Shown piece after piece: positions 1 to 9,148 of a stretch of 64,000 nucleotides of DNA. The DNA comes from Paraburkholderia sp. LEh10 (GTDB lineage Bacteria > Pseudomonadota > Gammaproteobacteria > Burkholderiales > Burkholderiaceae). Location: assembly GCF_017814945.1 (NCBI RefSeq), contig NZ_JAGIPX010000009.1:62001-126000 (forward strand). The letters run 5' to 3'. A program made the position numbers and the translations under genes. A model generated the notes under the pieces. The model did not search any database. It was not told the origin of the DNA and worked only from the letters and a program-made list of their open reading frames with translations. The stretch's first letter is position 1; each line of letters begins with the position of its first letter.

Positions 1-1410
1 AAAATGCATTACGCGAATGCCGCCGCGCGGAAATTCCAGCCGCTCGATATTGCCATCGAGCGTTCGCCGGATACCGGGGATCGCATGCATGAGCCAATGG
101 TGGCGGGTTCCGTCGAACACAAGCTTTGCATGTTCGACGCAATACGCGATTTCGAACAGCGCGGCGTGCCCGCCGTCGCGCTGCCATGCTTCGACAGTCA
201 TCTGTTTATCGACGAATTGGAGGAGAACACGTCAGTCGTGATCGTCGATATGATCGCCGCGCTTTTTGCTCATGTGCGGCAGCGCTTTCCACTTGCGCGC
301 CGCGTCGGCGTGCTGACGTCGCCGCTGTTGTGCGAGCGCCGGTTGTTCGAGCGGTACGGCGCGAGCGCGCGCGTCGAAGTCGTGAGCGCCGGCGTGCGGG
401 ACGCGCGCGGGCTGCGCGCCGCTTGCGAGTCGCTGATCGCGCAAGGCGTCGATCTGCTGCTGCCGGGCAGCACTGAAAGCGCGCTGTCGGTGCGGCGTCT
501 CGGCGATCTCGCTGTGCCCGTCGTCGATGCGTATTCGGTGTACGCGCAACATCTGCTGACGGCCGATTACCGCAAACCCGCGCGCCAGATCAAGCTCGGC
601 GTCGTCGGCGGCGTCGGGCCGGCCGCGACGGTCGACTTCCTGCACAAGGTTGTGCGCAATACGCCTGCGATGCGCGACCAGCAGCACATCAAGGTGATCG
701 TCGAACAGAACCCGCAGATTCCCGATCGCACCGATCATCTGATGGGTGCGGGCGCGGACCCGACGCTCGCGCTCTACGCGACGTGCAGGAAACTCGAAGA
801 CGGCGGCGCCGATTTGATCGCGATTCCGTGCAATACGGCGCATGCGTTCATCTCGCCGATGGAAACGCGTTTGCGCGTACCCATCGTCGGCATGATGAGC
901 GTGACGGCCGATTATCTGCGCGCGAGCTTTCCCGCATTGGAGCGTGTGGGCCTGCTCGCCACCGACGGCACGATCGCGAGCGCGGTCTATCGCACGGCGC
1001 TCGAAGCGCGCGGAATGACCCAGGTCGTGCCGCCGCCCGCGGTGCAGGCGCGCGTGACGAATGCCATTTACGGAAGCCGTGGCGTGAAAGCGGGCTTCAC
1101 GAGTGGCGAGTGCATCGATGACATCATCGCTGCCGTCGAGAGCCTGCTATCGCAGGAAATCGAAGTCATTCTGCTTGCGTGCACGGAATTGCCGCTTCTC
1201 TTTCCTGACGCGGCGACTGTCACGCGTCGCGGGCGCACCGCGCATCTCGTCGACCCGACTGACGTGCTGGCGAAATGTTGCGTCGAGTTTGCGCAGGGCA
1301 AGCCAATCGCAACGCGGGCGAACACGCGTCGCGAGCGCTTGCCGGTCGAATATGTCGCCTTTTGCGCACGCACGGGAAAAGGAGAGGCATTAAATGCCGA
1401 AATGCTTTAA
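1..1410 (+). CDS. Asp/Glu racemase family protein, two fused lobes (5' end outside window)
   Basis: The reading frame is open from base 1; the first ATG is at 4. The protein looks like two aspartate/glutamate-racemase-type units in tandem. The C-terminal unit (about residues 198-440, counted from that ATG) has the start motif GVVGGVGPAAT, a first catalytic-type cysteine in IPCNTAH (C276) and a second in LACTELPLL (C393). The N-terminal unit lacks the glycine-rich start, which suggests that the true start lies upstream of the window. It keeps one cysteine (PCFDSH, C62), but the second is replaced in the PGSTE motif. Only the C-terminal unit looks able to racemise by the two-cysteine mechanism. 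The substrate is unknown. It is convergent with the amidohydrolase downstream. Confidence 0.75.
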   Translation, partial: KMHYANAAARKFQPLDIAIERSPDTGDRMHEPMVAGSVEHKLCMFDAIRDFEQRGVPAVALPCFDSHLFIDELEENTSVVIVDMIAALFAHVRQRFPLARRVGVLTSPLLCERRLFERYGASARVEVVSAGVRDARGLRAACESLIAQGVDLLLPGSTESALSVRRLGDLAVPVVDAYSVYAQHLLTADYRKPARQIKLGVVGGVGPAATVDFLHKVVRNTPAMRDQQHIKVIVEQNPQIPDRTDHLMGAGADPTLALYATCRKLEDGGADLIAIPCNTAHAFISPMETRLRVPIVGMMSVTADYLRASFPALERVGLLATDGTIASAVYRTALEARGMTQVVPPPAVQARVTNAIYGSRGVKAGFTSGECIDDIIAAVESLLSQEIEVILLACTELPLLFPDAATVTRRGRTAHLVDPTDVLAKCCVEFAQGKPIATRANTRRERLPVEYVAFCARTGKGEALNAEML

Positions 1411-1620
1411 GGCGAAATTGCGTAGTGACTTGCGTATTTCCTTTCGCTTTCTGATCACTTTCCATCAAAGGATATTTCAGCGCTGTTGATTTCCTTAGCA
1501 AGCGTTTCACAATAAGTTCTTGATTCGACTTCAGACTGCGTTTCCAGCGACGGTAGGCGTTTCAGCGCAAGTTCGGGCCTCGGCAGTGTTCACGTGCGGG
1601 GCTTCTTCTTTTGCAGCATT

Positions 1621-2817
1621 TCATGCGTCGAGAACCAGCGCGCCATCGCGCGCAACGACACGCCCATTCGCCACGACCAGCTTGCGCACAGGCCGCGCGG
1701 CCACCGCATGCGCGACGTTCTCTGCATCGACGAGCACGAGATCCGCGCGCGCCCCTGCGTGCAGGCCATAGTCAGAAAAGCCACAACCACGCGCGGCCGC
1801 ATGGCTCACGCAATCGAACGCGATGGCAAGCGCATCGTCGCGCCGCAGGTCGTATCGCATGCCGATCAGCATCGCGCGCTCCAGCATGTCCGGCGAGCCA
1901 TATGGATTCCACGTATCGCGAATGCCGTCGTTGCCGCCGAATAGCGTGACGCCTTTCTCGATGCACGTCATCAGCGGCGGCACGGTAACGGAAGCGGGCG
2001 CGGTGGTGAGCAACGCGACGTTCAGCAACGCAAGCCGGTCGAGCAGCGGATCGCGCTCGCGCGGCGGCAATGCGCCGAGACAGAACGCATGGCTGACGAC
2101 GACGCGCCCCTGCATGCCAAGCGCCTCGACGCGATCGAGCAGCAGCTTTAGTGTGAACGCGCCGATTTCGGCGGGCTCGTGCAGATGGATGTCGATGGGC
2201 TTCTGATGGCGCGTCGCAACGTCGAATGTCGCATTCAGCGACGCGACGGGATCGCCGTCGATCAACGCCGGGTCCAGCGCGCCCAGCACGTCGGCGCCCG
2301 CGCGCAGCGCCGCGTCGAGCAGCGTGACAGTCCCTTCGCGGTTCAACATGCCCGATTGCGGAAACGCGACGATCTGCATGTCGAGTGTGTCGCGCAGCGT
2401 ATCGCGTGTCTTCGACACGCCTTCGAGATGCCTGAGGCCCGCATCGGTGTCGATGTCGACATGCGTGCGCAAGCGCGTCGTGCCCGCCTGAAGGAACGCG
2501 CGCCCGAGCGCGAGCGATGCAGCCGCCGCGTCGTGGCCGCTTTGCGCGCGAAAGCGGCGCTCGTTCTCGATGCGATCCGTGAGCTTCGGGCCCACTTCGT
2601 TGCGATACCAGCGCATGCCCCACATCGTCTTGTCGAGATGCGTATGGCCTTCGACGAAGCCCGGCAACAGCAGCGCGCCGTTGCCGTTCTCGCGCACGGC
2701 GTCTGCGCGGACCGGCAAACCGGGGCCGATCGCATCGATGCGTCCATTGGCGATCGACACGTCCACGCGTGTGCCATCCGGCAGCCGTGCATCGGCGATC
2801 AACAGAGGCTCTTTCAT
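1621..2817 (-). CDS. amidohydrolase family protein, cytosine deaminase (CodA)-like
   Basis: A 398-residue metal-dependent hydrolase of the amidohydrolase superfamily. The HxH metal motif follows strand 1 (GFVEGHTHLDKTMW, residues about 53-66). Further ligand-type motifs are HLHEP, SHAF and GNDGIRDTWNPYG, and a small composite beta domain is formed by both termini. The pattern resembles cytosine deaminase and related cyclic-amidine deaminases, which hydrolyse a ring C-N bond; the substrate cannot be fixed. The start at 2817 is chosen because its ATG overlaps the stop of the upstream membrane-protein gene (ATGA), indicating translational coupling. The racemase at the left edge is its convergent neighbour and may belong to the same nitrogen-compound pathway (inference). 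Confidence 0.8.
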   Translation of the reverse strand: MKEPLLIADARLPDGTRVDVSIANGRIDAIGPGLPVRADAVRENGNGALLLPGFVEGHTHLDKTMWGMRWYRNEVGPKLTDRIENERRFRAQSGHDAAAASLALGRAFLQAGTTRLRTHVDIDTDAGLRHLEGVSKTRDTLRDTLDMQIVAFPQSGMLNREGTVTLLDAALRAGADVLGALDPALIDGDPVASLNATFDVATRHQKPIDIHLHEPAEIGAFTLKLLLDRVEALGMQGRVVVSHAFCLGALPPRERDPLLDRLALLNVALLTTAPASVTVPPLMTCIEKGVTLFGGNDGIRDTWNPYGSPDMLERAMLIGMRYDLRRDDALAIAFDCVSHAAARGCGFSDYGLHAGARADLVLVDAENVAHAVAARPVRKLVVANGRVVARDGALVLDA

Positions 2818-3449
2818 GCGGACTCCATTTTTCTGTCGGCATCGACGCGTTTGAGGCGGCGGCGCAACCAGATGGTCCATAGCATGAGTCCGCCATAGAC
2901 GCACCAGCGCAGCGCTGTCGATACCTGCTCGGCGAGTTCCGTGTCGCTCCATGTGGAGACGACCCAATAGCGTGCGGCATTTTCAGCCGTGAGGCCGATG
3001 CCCCATATCACCGTCATCCGGCGAATCGTCGCCACGAGTTCGGGATTGTCGCGGTAGTGACACTCGAATTGCCCGACGCTCTCGCGCGACTCGCGCGATG
3101 CCGTCGAGCGCGCGAGATAGTAGATCATCGGCTTGCGCAACAGCAGCGAAAGCAGAAACGTGATGCCGATGACACCCGACACCATCGGGTCTTCGAGCGC
3201 ACGGCGCGGCGCATGCTGGTCGATCAGCGCCCACGCGAGCAACGGCAGGATGCCGGCGAGCACGATGGCGCTCAACGCATCGAAGTGCCGCGAGTGGTAC
3301 AGGTCCCACGCGATCCACGCGACGAGCGGCGCCGCCGAAGCGGCGAGCGCGCCCGTCGGGCCCCAATGCGGCAGCGCGAACCGATACGCGAGCCACGGCA
3401 GCGCGAGATTGATGAGCAACGCGGACAAGTAACGGTATGGAACCTTCAT
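2814..3449 (-). CDS. VC0807-like inner-membrane protein
   Basis: A 211-residue polytopic membrane protein. Hydrophobic segments lie near residues 8-25, 30-48, 58-76, 90-107, 145-160 and 180-197. The pattern (YRYLSALLINLALPW at the start, then a loop rich in Arg and Ser before the last two segments) resembles the VC0807 family of unknown function. No catalytic motif is seen. It is the first gene of a two-gene unit with the amidohydrolase, with a 4-bp overlap. Its hydrophobicity and coupling would fit a role in uptake or membrane anchoring, but this is inference only. Confidence 0.65.
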   Translation of the reverse strand: MKVPYRYLSALLINLALPWLAYRFALPHWGPTGALAASAAPLVAWIAWDLYHSRHFDALSAIVLAGILPLLAWALIDQHAPRRALEDPMVSGVIGITFLLSLLLRKPMIYYLARSTASRESRESVGQFECHYRDNPELVATIRRMTVIWGIGLTAENAARYWVVSTWSDTELAEQVSTALRWCVYGGLMLWTIWLRRRLKRVDADRKMESA

Positions 3450-3625
3450 AGCCCTATGCGAGAAGCGCGCCGTTGTCCTGCTTTACGGTCGATCCGGCAA
3501 TTGCATGCGCAGTGTCGCACATCGGCGGCCGCGGGCAAACGGCGCGTGCATGTTGGCGACGCATGAAAAAACGGCAGGCGCCGTACAGCGCTCGCCGTTC
3601 GTGCTGGCTTGCAGCCGTTGCGTGC

Positions 3626-4594
3626 TCAGATGAATGGCAGTGTCGGGCGCTCGAGTGCCGGCTTCATGATAGGCGACAGCGCGGCGAAGATGCGCGTGCC
3701 TTGCTCTTCGTCGAGCACGCTGCCGAGCAGCGTGCGAAAGCGCGGCTCCTCGACGCCGGAGACGATGTACTGCCAGCGATACGCGTCGAGCATCGCCGCG
3801 TTCACTTGCGCGATTTCGGCGTGCAGCAGCGTGCGGCCCACGTGCTCGCAGAAGTACGCGGCGTCTTCGTTGGCTTGCATCTGCACCACGCCATCGACGC
3901 CCGCCACCAGCGCGTTCAGATCGTCGACAGCGGCGTCGCGTTCGGGCTTGCCGAGCTTTGCGTCTTCGCGCATCCATTCGAGTTCGTCGATGATCGCGTG
4001 CTGCGATTCTTCTTTCCAGTGGTACATGAACACGTCTTTGAACAGTGGCGAGAGGCTGTCGTCCGCTTCGATGCTCCGGCGGTAATGCACCTGCGAGAAG
4101 ATTTCGATGTGACACGTCAGCGCGAGAATTGCCCACGTCGATTTGCCGAGCACGAACGCGGCGATATCGTCGGCATCGGGCAGGAAGCGGTAGCCTGCCG
4201 GCATATCCGCGGCCGCCAGCAGCTCGATGCGGCGGAACAGTTCCTGATGCTTCAGTTCTTCGTCGGTGACGCGCACGACGGCTTCGAGCGCGATCTGGTC
4301 GCCGAGTGCATGATCGCGTCCCAGTTCCAGCATCTTCGCCCCGATGAAGCGTTCGACGAGCTTGAACATGTTCGCGTAAGTGCGCCCCTGGACCTGCGAA
4401 TAGAAGCGGCGTTCGGCATCGTTCAAAAACGGCAGCCGATAGACCTGGGACAGGCCGTCCGGCAAGAACTTTTGGCTGGTGTCGAGCGTGCGTCCACGAA
4501 TCACGTCGTCATCGATGTCCCAGCGCACGCGGCGGGACACTTCGACGCATTTTGCGTAGCGGTGGGAAGGCAGTTGGTAATCGACAGCTCGCAT
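3626..4594 (-). CDS. ferritin-like diiron protein (AurF-like oxygenase candidate)
   Basis: A 322-residue, largely helical protein with spaced Glu/His motifs typical of a ferritin-like diiron site: DEELKHQELFRR, CHIEIFSQVHYRR and KEESQHAIIDELEW. The spacing resembles p-aminobenzoate N-oxygenase AurF and related diiron oxygenases, which oxidise amines using O2, but substrate and activity are not determined. The start at 4594 follows a good AGGAG ribosome site. The reading frame stays open upstream to 4873, but that extension is Arg-rich and unlike the family, so it is excluded. The next gene upstream on the same strand is the hydrolase-LuxR regulator. Confidence 0.6.
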   Translation of the reverse strand: MRAVDYQLPSHRYAKCVEVSRRVRWDIDDDVIRGRTLDTSQKFLPDGLSQVYRLPFLNDAERRFYSQVQGRTYANMFKLVERFIGAKMLELGRDHALGDQIALEAVVRVTDEELKHQELFRRIELLAAADMPAGYRFLPDADDIAAFVLGKSTWAILALTCHIEIFSQVHYRRSIEADDSLSPLFKDVFMYHWKEESQHAIIDELEWMREDAKLGKPERDAAVDDLNALVAGVDGVVQMQANEDAAYFCEHVGRTLLHAEIAQVNAAMLDAYRWQYIVSGVEEPRFRTLLGSVLDEEQGTRIFAALSPIMKPALERPTLPFI

Positions 4595-4895
4595 CTTCGA
4601 ACTCCTGTGGGCCGCGCGCCGGACCTCTGTGGGCGGTGCTGCAATGAGGCCGTTGCGGATTGCGGTGGGATAGCGCCGGAACAGGAAGAACGATTGAAAG
4701 CGGCGCCGAATCAAAGCGCTGCGCGTCGGCATGCTGCGTGCCGTGTCGCATCGCTCGTGCGCATTCTGCGTTTTCGCGCCGTCATGGACATGAGACGCGA
4801 GTCCCGTGCGTGCGTTGAGCACTGCAACAAAGCGGGAAAAGCCGGGACATGTGCCCCGCCTCATTGCAGACACTGCTGCCGCGCGGTGGTGCGCT
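4595..4895. other. intergenic region, nothing recognised
   Basis: About 300 bases between the diiron gene and the hydrolase-LuxR gene. Reading frames here are low-quality and Arg-rich. I see no clear promoter, hairpin with a T tract, or repeat. Confidence 0.4.
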
Positions 4896-5981
4896 TCAGG
4901 CAGCGGGTGCGTCGAAGCCCGCCTTGCGCGCCATCACGATTGCCTGTGCGCGGCTTTCCACCGAGAGCTTCGAGAAGATGTTCGTGATGTGATTGCGCAC
5001 GGTCTTCTCCGAAAGACCCAGGCGCGCGGCGATCTGCGCATTGTCGCGTCCGCCCGCCATCAGTTCGACGATTTCACGCTCGCGCCGGGTGAGCGACGCG
5101 AAGACGGGATCGACGGTGGTCGGGGGCGGCAGGAACGCGCGCACTTCATCGCGCCAGCGCCGCCACGCGGGCTCGGATTCGAGCGTCAGATGGTTGTCGC
5201 TTTCGAGCGGCACGAAGCGCGCGCCCGGAATCAGGCTCGCGAGCAGGCGGCTTTCTTCGAACGGCACGCGTGCATCGCGCACGGCATGCAGGACGAGCGT
5301 CGGGCATCGCACGTGCGGCAGCAGATCGACGACGTCGATGCCGTTGAATACCCGCATGATGCGCGCGGCGTTTTGCGGCGTCGTCGTGATGCGCTCGAGT
5401 TCGTTGAACCAGCGGTGCTGCTCCGGGCTGCCGCCCGGTATGAACTGCGTCGTGAAGAACTGGCGAAACGCGGGATTGTGCTGGCCCCAGCCGATTTCCG
5501 CGAGCTTGATCAGCGTTTCGGCTTCTTCGCGCGACTGCTCGGTGCGCGAGCGCACGAGCCGTCCGCGCGCATAGCCGCCATGCAGGATCAGATGCGAGAC
5601 GCGCTCCGGAAAGGCGACGGCGTACGCAATCGCAATCGACGCGCCCTGTGAAATGCCGAGCAGCGCAAAGCGGTTGACGCCCGCCGCGTCGATCACGGCG
5701 ATCAGGTCCTGCTTCCACGCGTCGAACGAAATATCGGCGACGTCGTGATCCGACAGGCCGCAGCCACGCTGGTCATAGCGGATCAGCGTATGTTCGCGGC
5801 ACATCTCCACGATCATGTGGCTCCAGACGGGGCTGGCGAGATCGAACTCCAGATGGCTCAGCCAGTTCGCGGCCTTGACGATGGGCGGGCCGCTGCCGCA
5901 GGTCGCGTACGCGATGCGCGTACTGTCGGGGGCCGTGCACAGCCGGATTTGCTGCCTGCAATGCGGGGCGAATGCGGACAT
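4896..5981 (-). CDS. alpha/beta hydrolase fused to LuxR-type DNA-binding domain
   Basis: A 361-residue two-domain protein. Residues about 15-285 form an alpha/beta hydrolase with a complete apparent triad: nucleophile S111 in GISQG, Asp236 in HAVRDARVP and His264 in SDNHLTL. Residues about 295-355 form a LuxR/GerE helix-turn-helix (LTRREREIVELMAGG, then NAQIAARLGLSEKTVRNH). No receiver or autoinducer domain is present. The intact triad suggests that the protein binds, and perhaps cleaves, the ligand that controls it (inference). The start at 5981 follows GGGAGG; the longer open frame to 6236 lacks similarity. It may regulate the diiron gene immediately downstream on the same strand. Confidence 0.8.
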   Translation of the reverse strand: MSAFAPHCRQQIRLCTAPDSTRIAYATCGSGPPIVKAANWLSHLEFDLASPVWSHMIVEMCREHTLIRYDQRGCGLSDHDVADISFDAWKQDLIAVIDAAGVNRFALLGISQGASIAIAYAVAFPERVSHLILHGGYARGRLVRSRTEQSREEAETLIKLAEIGWGQHNPAFRQFFTTQFIPGGSPEQHRWFNELERITTTPQNAARIMRVFNGIDVVDLLPHVRCPTLVLHAVRDARVPFEESRLLASLIPGARFVPLESDNHLTLESEPAWRRWRDEVRAFLPPPTTVDPVFASLTRREREIVELMAGGRDNAQIAARLGLSEKTVRNHITNIFSKLSVESRAQAIVMARKAGFDAPAA

Positions 5982-6166
5982 GAGCCTCCCGGCGGCGACA
6001 GGAAAAAGCACAGGTATCGCGTGACCTGCGCTTTCATTCAGCTTATCACCGCAAAGACGCTTTGCAGCGCAAAGTGCGGACAATCGAAGCCCGGCGAACG
6101 GCGGCCCGCGCAACGTATGTAGCGCGTGATGCGTTAGGCGCACGCGCACGCATCGCGCGGCGTCGA

Positions 6167-8065
6167 TTAGGCCCTGACGCTGCGCGGGCTCTTCTCGACG
6201 AGCGGCGCGGACATTGCGAAAGCGGCCCGCACGCACTGGCTGACGAGGTCGCCGAACGCGTTGGCGTTATGCGTGCCGCTCAATGCGCCGACTTCATCGA
6301 CGTGCTCCGATTGTCCGCCGATGCCGACGATCAGCTGCGCGCCAGGCGCGCGCTCGCGGATGCGCCGCAGCAGATTGCGCAGATAAGGCGGCGCTTCGGG
6401 CGCATCGAGCGTCACGACGCACACGATCGCCGCGCCCTCGACGCCGTGCGAGCCCGCGTGGCCGCGCCGGAACTGCGCGTAGTTCGCCAGGATGGGCACG
6501 AAGCCACGCCGCGTCAGCAGTTGCACGGCGATGGCCATGGTCACTTCGTCGAACGCGCCGCGGCCCGCCACGCAGACGATGCGCTGCCGCGCGGCGTCCT
6601 CGGGCAGCAAGGCGGGCAGCGCGTCGGGCGCGCCCGTATCAGGACGCGCTTCCGGCATGCCCTCGACCTGCTCGAGGTTCTCGACGATATCGAGCAGCGT
6701 CTCGTTCATGCGCGCGAGCTGCTCGGGCGAGAACACGCCGCGCAGTGCGTCGTTGCGCGCGAGCCTCAGGCCTTCGCGCGCGACATCGTCGTAATAGCGG
6801 ACGAGGGGCATGTCCTTCAGGAAGCGGTCGGCCTGCACGATGGCTTCGTGCGGATCGTCTGCGAGCAGCCGTTGATAAAAATTCTGCGCGGGCGTGAGCG
6901 CGGGCTGATCGCCGAGCAGCACCGTGAGGAATTTCAGGCGCTCTGCGTAGCGGCCGAGGGTAACGAGACAGAGCGTGAGCGGTGTCGACAGCACGAGGCC
7001 GATGGGCCCCCACAGCCAGCTCCAGAAGATCGCCGCGACCACCACGGCGAGCGGCGATAGCCCGGAGCTGTGCCCATACAGCAGCGGCTCGACGACCTGG
7101 CCGGCAACGACGTCGATGCTGACGAACAGCACGATCGTCCATACGGCCATGGTCCATTGCGGCTGGATCGCGGCCGCGAGAATCACGGCGAGGATCCCCG
7201 CGATCCACGTGCCGATGTACGGCACGAAGCGCAACAGCGCGGTCAGCACGCCGAACAGCAGTGCGCCCGGCACGCCGATGATCGCAAGGCCGATCGCGAT
7301 CAGCGCACCCGCGCCAAGGTTCACGCCCAGTTGCACGACGAAGTAGCGCGACAGCCGGCTCGCGGCATCGTTGATCGCGGTGGTCGTGCGGTGCAGATCG
7401 CGCGCGCCGAACAGACGTATCAGGCGGTCGCGCAGGTCTTCGCGCTGCATCAGGATGAAGATCGTCACGACGAGCACGATGAACATCGTCTCCAGCGGTC
7501 CGAGGACAGGCGTGAACACGCGCTGCGCAAGCTGTAGCGGCGACGGAATGGGCTCGTGCACTTCGACGGGCAGCGGGGCCGCCGCCGTCGGCTTTTGCGA
7601 GCGGCCTGCTTCGTGAGGCGGCGCGGCGCGCTCGGGCGCGACACGCGCGAGCGCGGTGGCGGCGCGCGAGAGCATCGCATCCGCGCGACCGACGGTCTTC
7701 TCCTGCACGGCCTCGACCTTGCGCTCGATGGCCGCCTGGTACTGCGGCAGCGAGCCTGCCAGTTGCGCGACCTGCGCGCCGATCAGCGTGCTCACAGCGA
7801 GCAGCGTGACGAGCGAGGTCAGCACGGCGACGAAGATCGACGGCAGTTGCCCGAAGTGAAGGCGCCGCAACAGGCTGACGAACGGTGCAAGCAGAAAGCT
7901 CAGCAGCACGGCGAGCGTGATCGGGATCAGCACTTCGCGCGCGAAGTACAGCCCGCATACGACGACCACGAACGTGATCAGCGATGCGAGGCTATGCAGC
8001 CCGGGGGTGCCCGGCGGATAGACACGGTTGGCGGAATGCCTTGGCGGGGTGAGCGGAAGTTTCAT
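6167..8065 (-). CDS. AI-2E/PerM-family transporter with long cytoplasmic C-terminal domain
   Basis: A 632-residue protein. Residues about 20-420 match the AI-2E (UPF0118/PerM) membrane family: paired hydrophobic segments at the N terminus, a polar region with Pro/Ala-rich sequence, then the family region around ALLRFVPYIGTWIAG and a C-terminal membrane cluster with GPIGLVLSTPLT. Family members export small molecules or act as Na+/H+ antiporters; this substrate is unknown. Unusually, about 200 soluble residues follow the last membrane segment. They include an alternating beta/alpha stretch (QRIVCVAGRGAFDE, AIVCVVTLDAP, AQLIVGIGGQS) that looks like a small Rossmann-type or B12-binding-like fold. 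No partner gene is evident. Confidence 0.75.
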   Translation of the reverse strand: MKLPLTPPRHSANRVYPPGTPGLHSLASLITFVVVVCGLYFAREVLIPITLAVLLSFLLAPFVSLLRRLHFGQLPSIFVAVLTSLVTLLAVSTLIGAQVAQLAGSLPQYQAAIERKVEAVQEKTVGRADAMLSRAATALARVAPERAAPPHEAGRSQKPTAAAPLPVEVHEPIPSPLQLAQRVFTPVLGPLETMFIVLVVTIFILMQREDLRDRLIRLFGARDLHRTTTAINDAASRLSRYFVVQLGVNLGAGALIAIGLAIIGVPGALLFGVLTALLRFVPYIGTWIAGILAVILAAAIQPQWTMAVWTIVLFVSIDVVAGQVVEPLLYGHSSGLSPLAVVVAAIFWSWLWGPIGLVLSTPLTLCLVTLGRYAERLKFLTVLLGDQPALTPAQNFYQRLLADDPHEAIVQADRFLKDMPLVRYYDDVAREGLRLARNDALRGVFSPEQLARMNETLLDIVENLEQVEGMPEARPDTGAPDALPALLPEDAARQRIVCVAGRGAFDEVTMAIAVQLLTRRGFVPILANYAQFRRGHAGSHGVEGAAIVCVVTLDAPEAPPYLRNLLRRIRERAPGAQLIVGIGGQSEHVDEVGALSGTHNANAFGDLVSQCVRAAFAMSAPLVEKSPRSVRA

Positions 8066-9148
8066 GACCTGGTCGAAAGGGCGCGCCCGGTGGCTCGGAT
8101 AGCACCTCGGGTAGCAACGTTAGTCCCGCGTGAGATGCCGGGTTTGCAATGCCGTTTGCAATGGCGCTTGCAGGAGCCGTCGCAGCGCTGCCTGCGAATG
8201 CGAGTGCCATTGCGAGCGCTTTTACCCGCGCAAACGCGGCACAGCTGTGCGTGCCTTCGATGCTGAGGTAGTCATGCGAAGCAAGACCCAGGCCTGAGCG
8301 CGCTCGGCAACCGGCGCGCGTGTCGTTGAATCGTTCCAGTTTATCAAGCGCGCCGCGCGCTTTCGTCGGACGTTTGTCGAAGCAGTCCTGTCGGCGCGGC
8401 GCATCATGCCGGAGTTGGCTCGGTCAAATGCAGATTTTGTTCTTATCCTGCGAGCCATTCACGGAGGCAAACGACATGCGGCGCGCAACCGAAAGCGACA
8501 TCGCGCTAAACGCGCGGCCCGCAGGCATGCCGCTGCAGCGGCCACGAATGTCGGGCTTCTCAGCCCGTTACCCGGAGACTACGGCTGATAATGGCTTGCA
8601 GAAAGGCGAGAGGGCAGTGCGCTTCATTTTTCTCTTCTCCTGCGTGTTGTGATTCGCGAATGAACGAGAGCCTAGGCGCATGCAGGAAATGTAAAAAGGC
8701 CAATAAGCGGCATTAGATGGATTCACAACACGACATGATGCGATTATTGCGGCTTATACAAAGTGTATTGCCGCGTCTACCCGTTCGCGGACCTATGCTG
8801 GCCTTGTTTGTTTTTTGAACGCGAAGAGTGGTGCGCAAACACGCAGTCATTACGCAGTAAATAAATACGCAGTTGGTCCGCTTCATCATCGCTGGTCGCG
8901 GAATATTGCGCGAACGACGATTAACAATTGCGGCTTCCGGCATTTTCAGTTTCGCGTAATGCTATACACTAGGCGAGGTTTCATCCTGTCTGCGCTCAGC
9001 AGACAGACCACGCTTGAACGCGGCAGCCGCCGCGTTTTTTTTCGCCCGCTTTTTAAGCCGTGAGCGGCTGTGGCTATTTCGCGCGATAGGAGTGTGGCGG
9101 CAAGGCCATGCGAGAGAGAACCGCGCACCGCCTTGCCTCCAAATGCGA
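8066..9148. other. 1.1 kb gene-poor region
   Basis: I find no convincing protein gene on either strand. It holds a 12-bp perfect palindrome (GCACAGCTGTGC, 8239-8250) and unusually AT-rich sequence from about 8640 to 8990. It ends in the candidate small RNA listed separately. Downstream of benD, a 7-bp inverted repeat (GGCAAGG and CCTTGCC, about 9100-9147) could form a weak hairpin. Confidence 0.5.
8971..9042 (+). ncRNA. candidate small RNA with two hairpins and rho-independent terminator
   Basis: Seen directly: a perfect 8-bp stem (CTGTCTGC, loop GCTCA, GCAGACAG; 8986-9006), then a short single-stranded linker, then a perfect 7-bp stem (ACGCGGC, loop AGCC, GCCGCGT; 9018-9035) whose last T starts a run of eight T residues (9035-9042). 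A -10-like TATACA lies at 8963-8968, with only a weak -35 (CATTTT, 16-bp spacer). No coding frame explains it, and it is isolated from the convergent ben operon. The exact 5' end (about 8974) and the family are inferred. Confidence 0.55.

Noticed and set aside
3473..4987. 504-residue plus-strand reading frame
   Set aside because: It is antisense to the diiron gene, with Arg/His/Ala-rich shadow composition and no motif.
8320..8652. 110-residue plus-strand frame in the gene-poor region
   Set aside because: Composition is atypical, the Ser/Arg-rich start has no ribosome site, and no recognisable domain is present.
8713..8943. 76-residue minus-strand frame
   Set aside because: No ribosome site or motif. 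The AT-rich DNA here better fits an intergenic promoter region.
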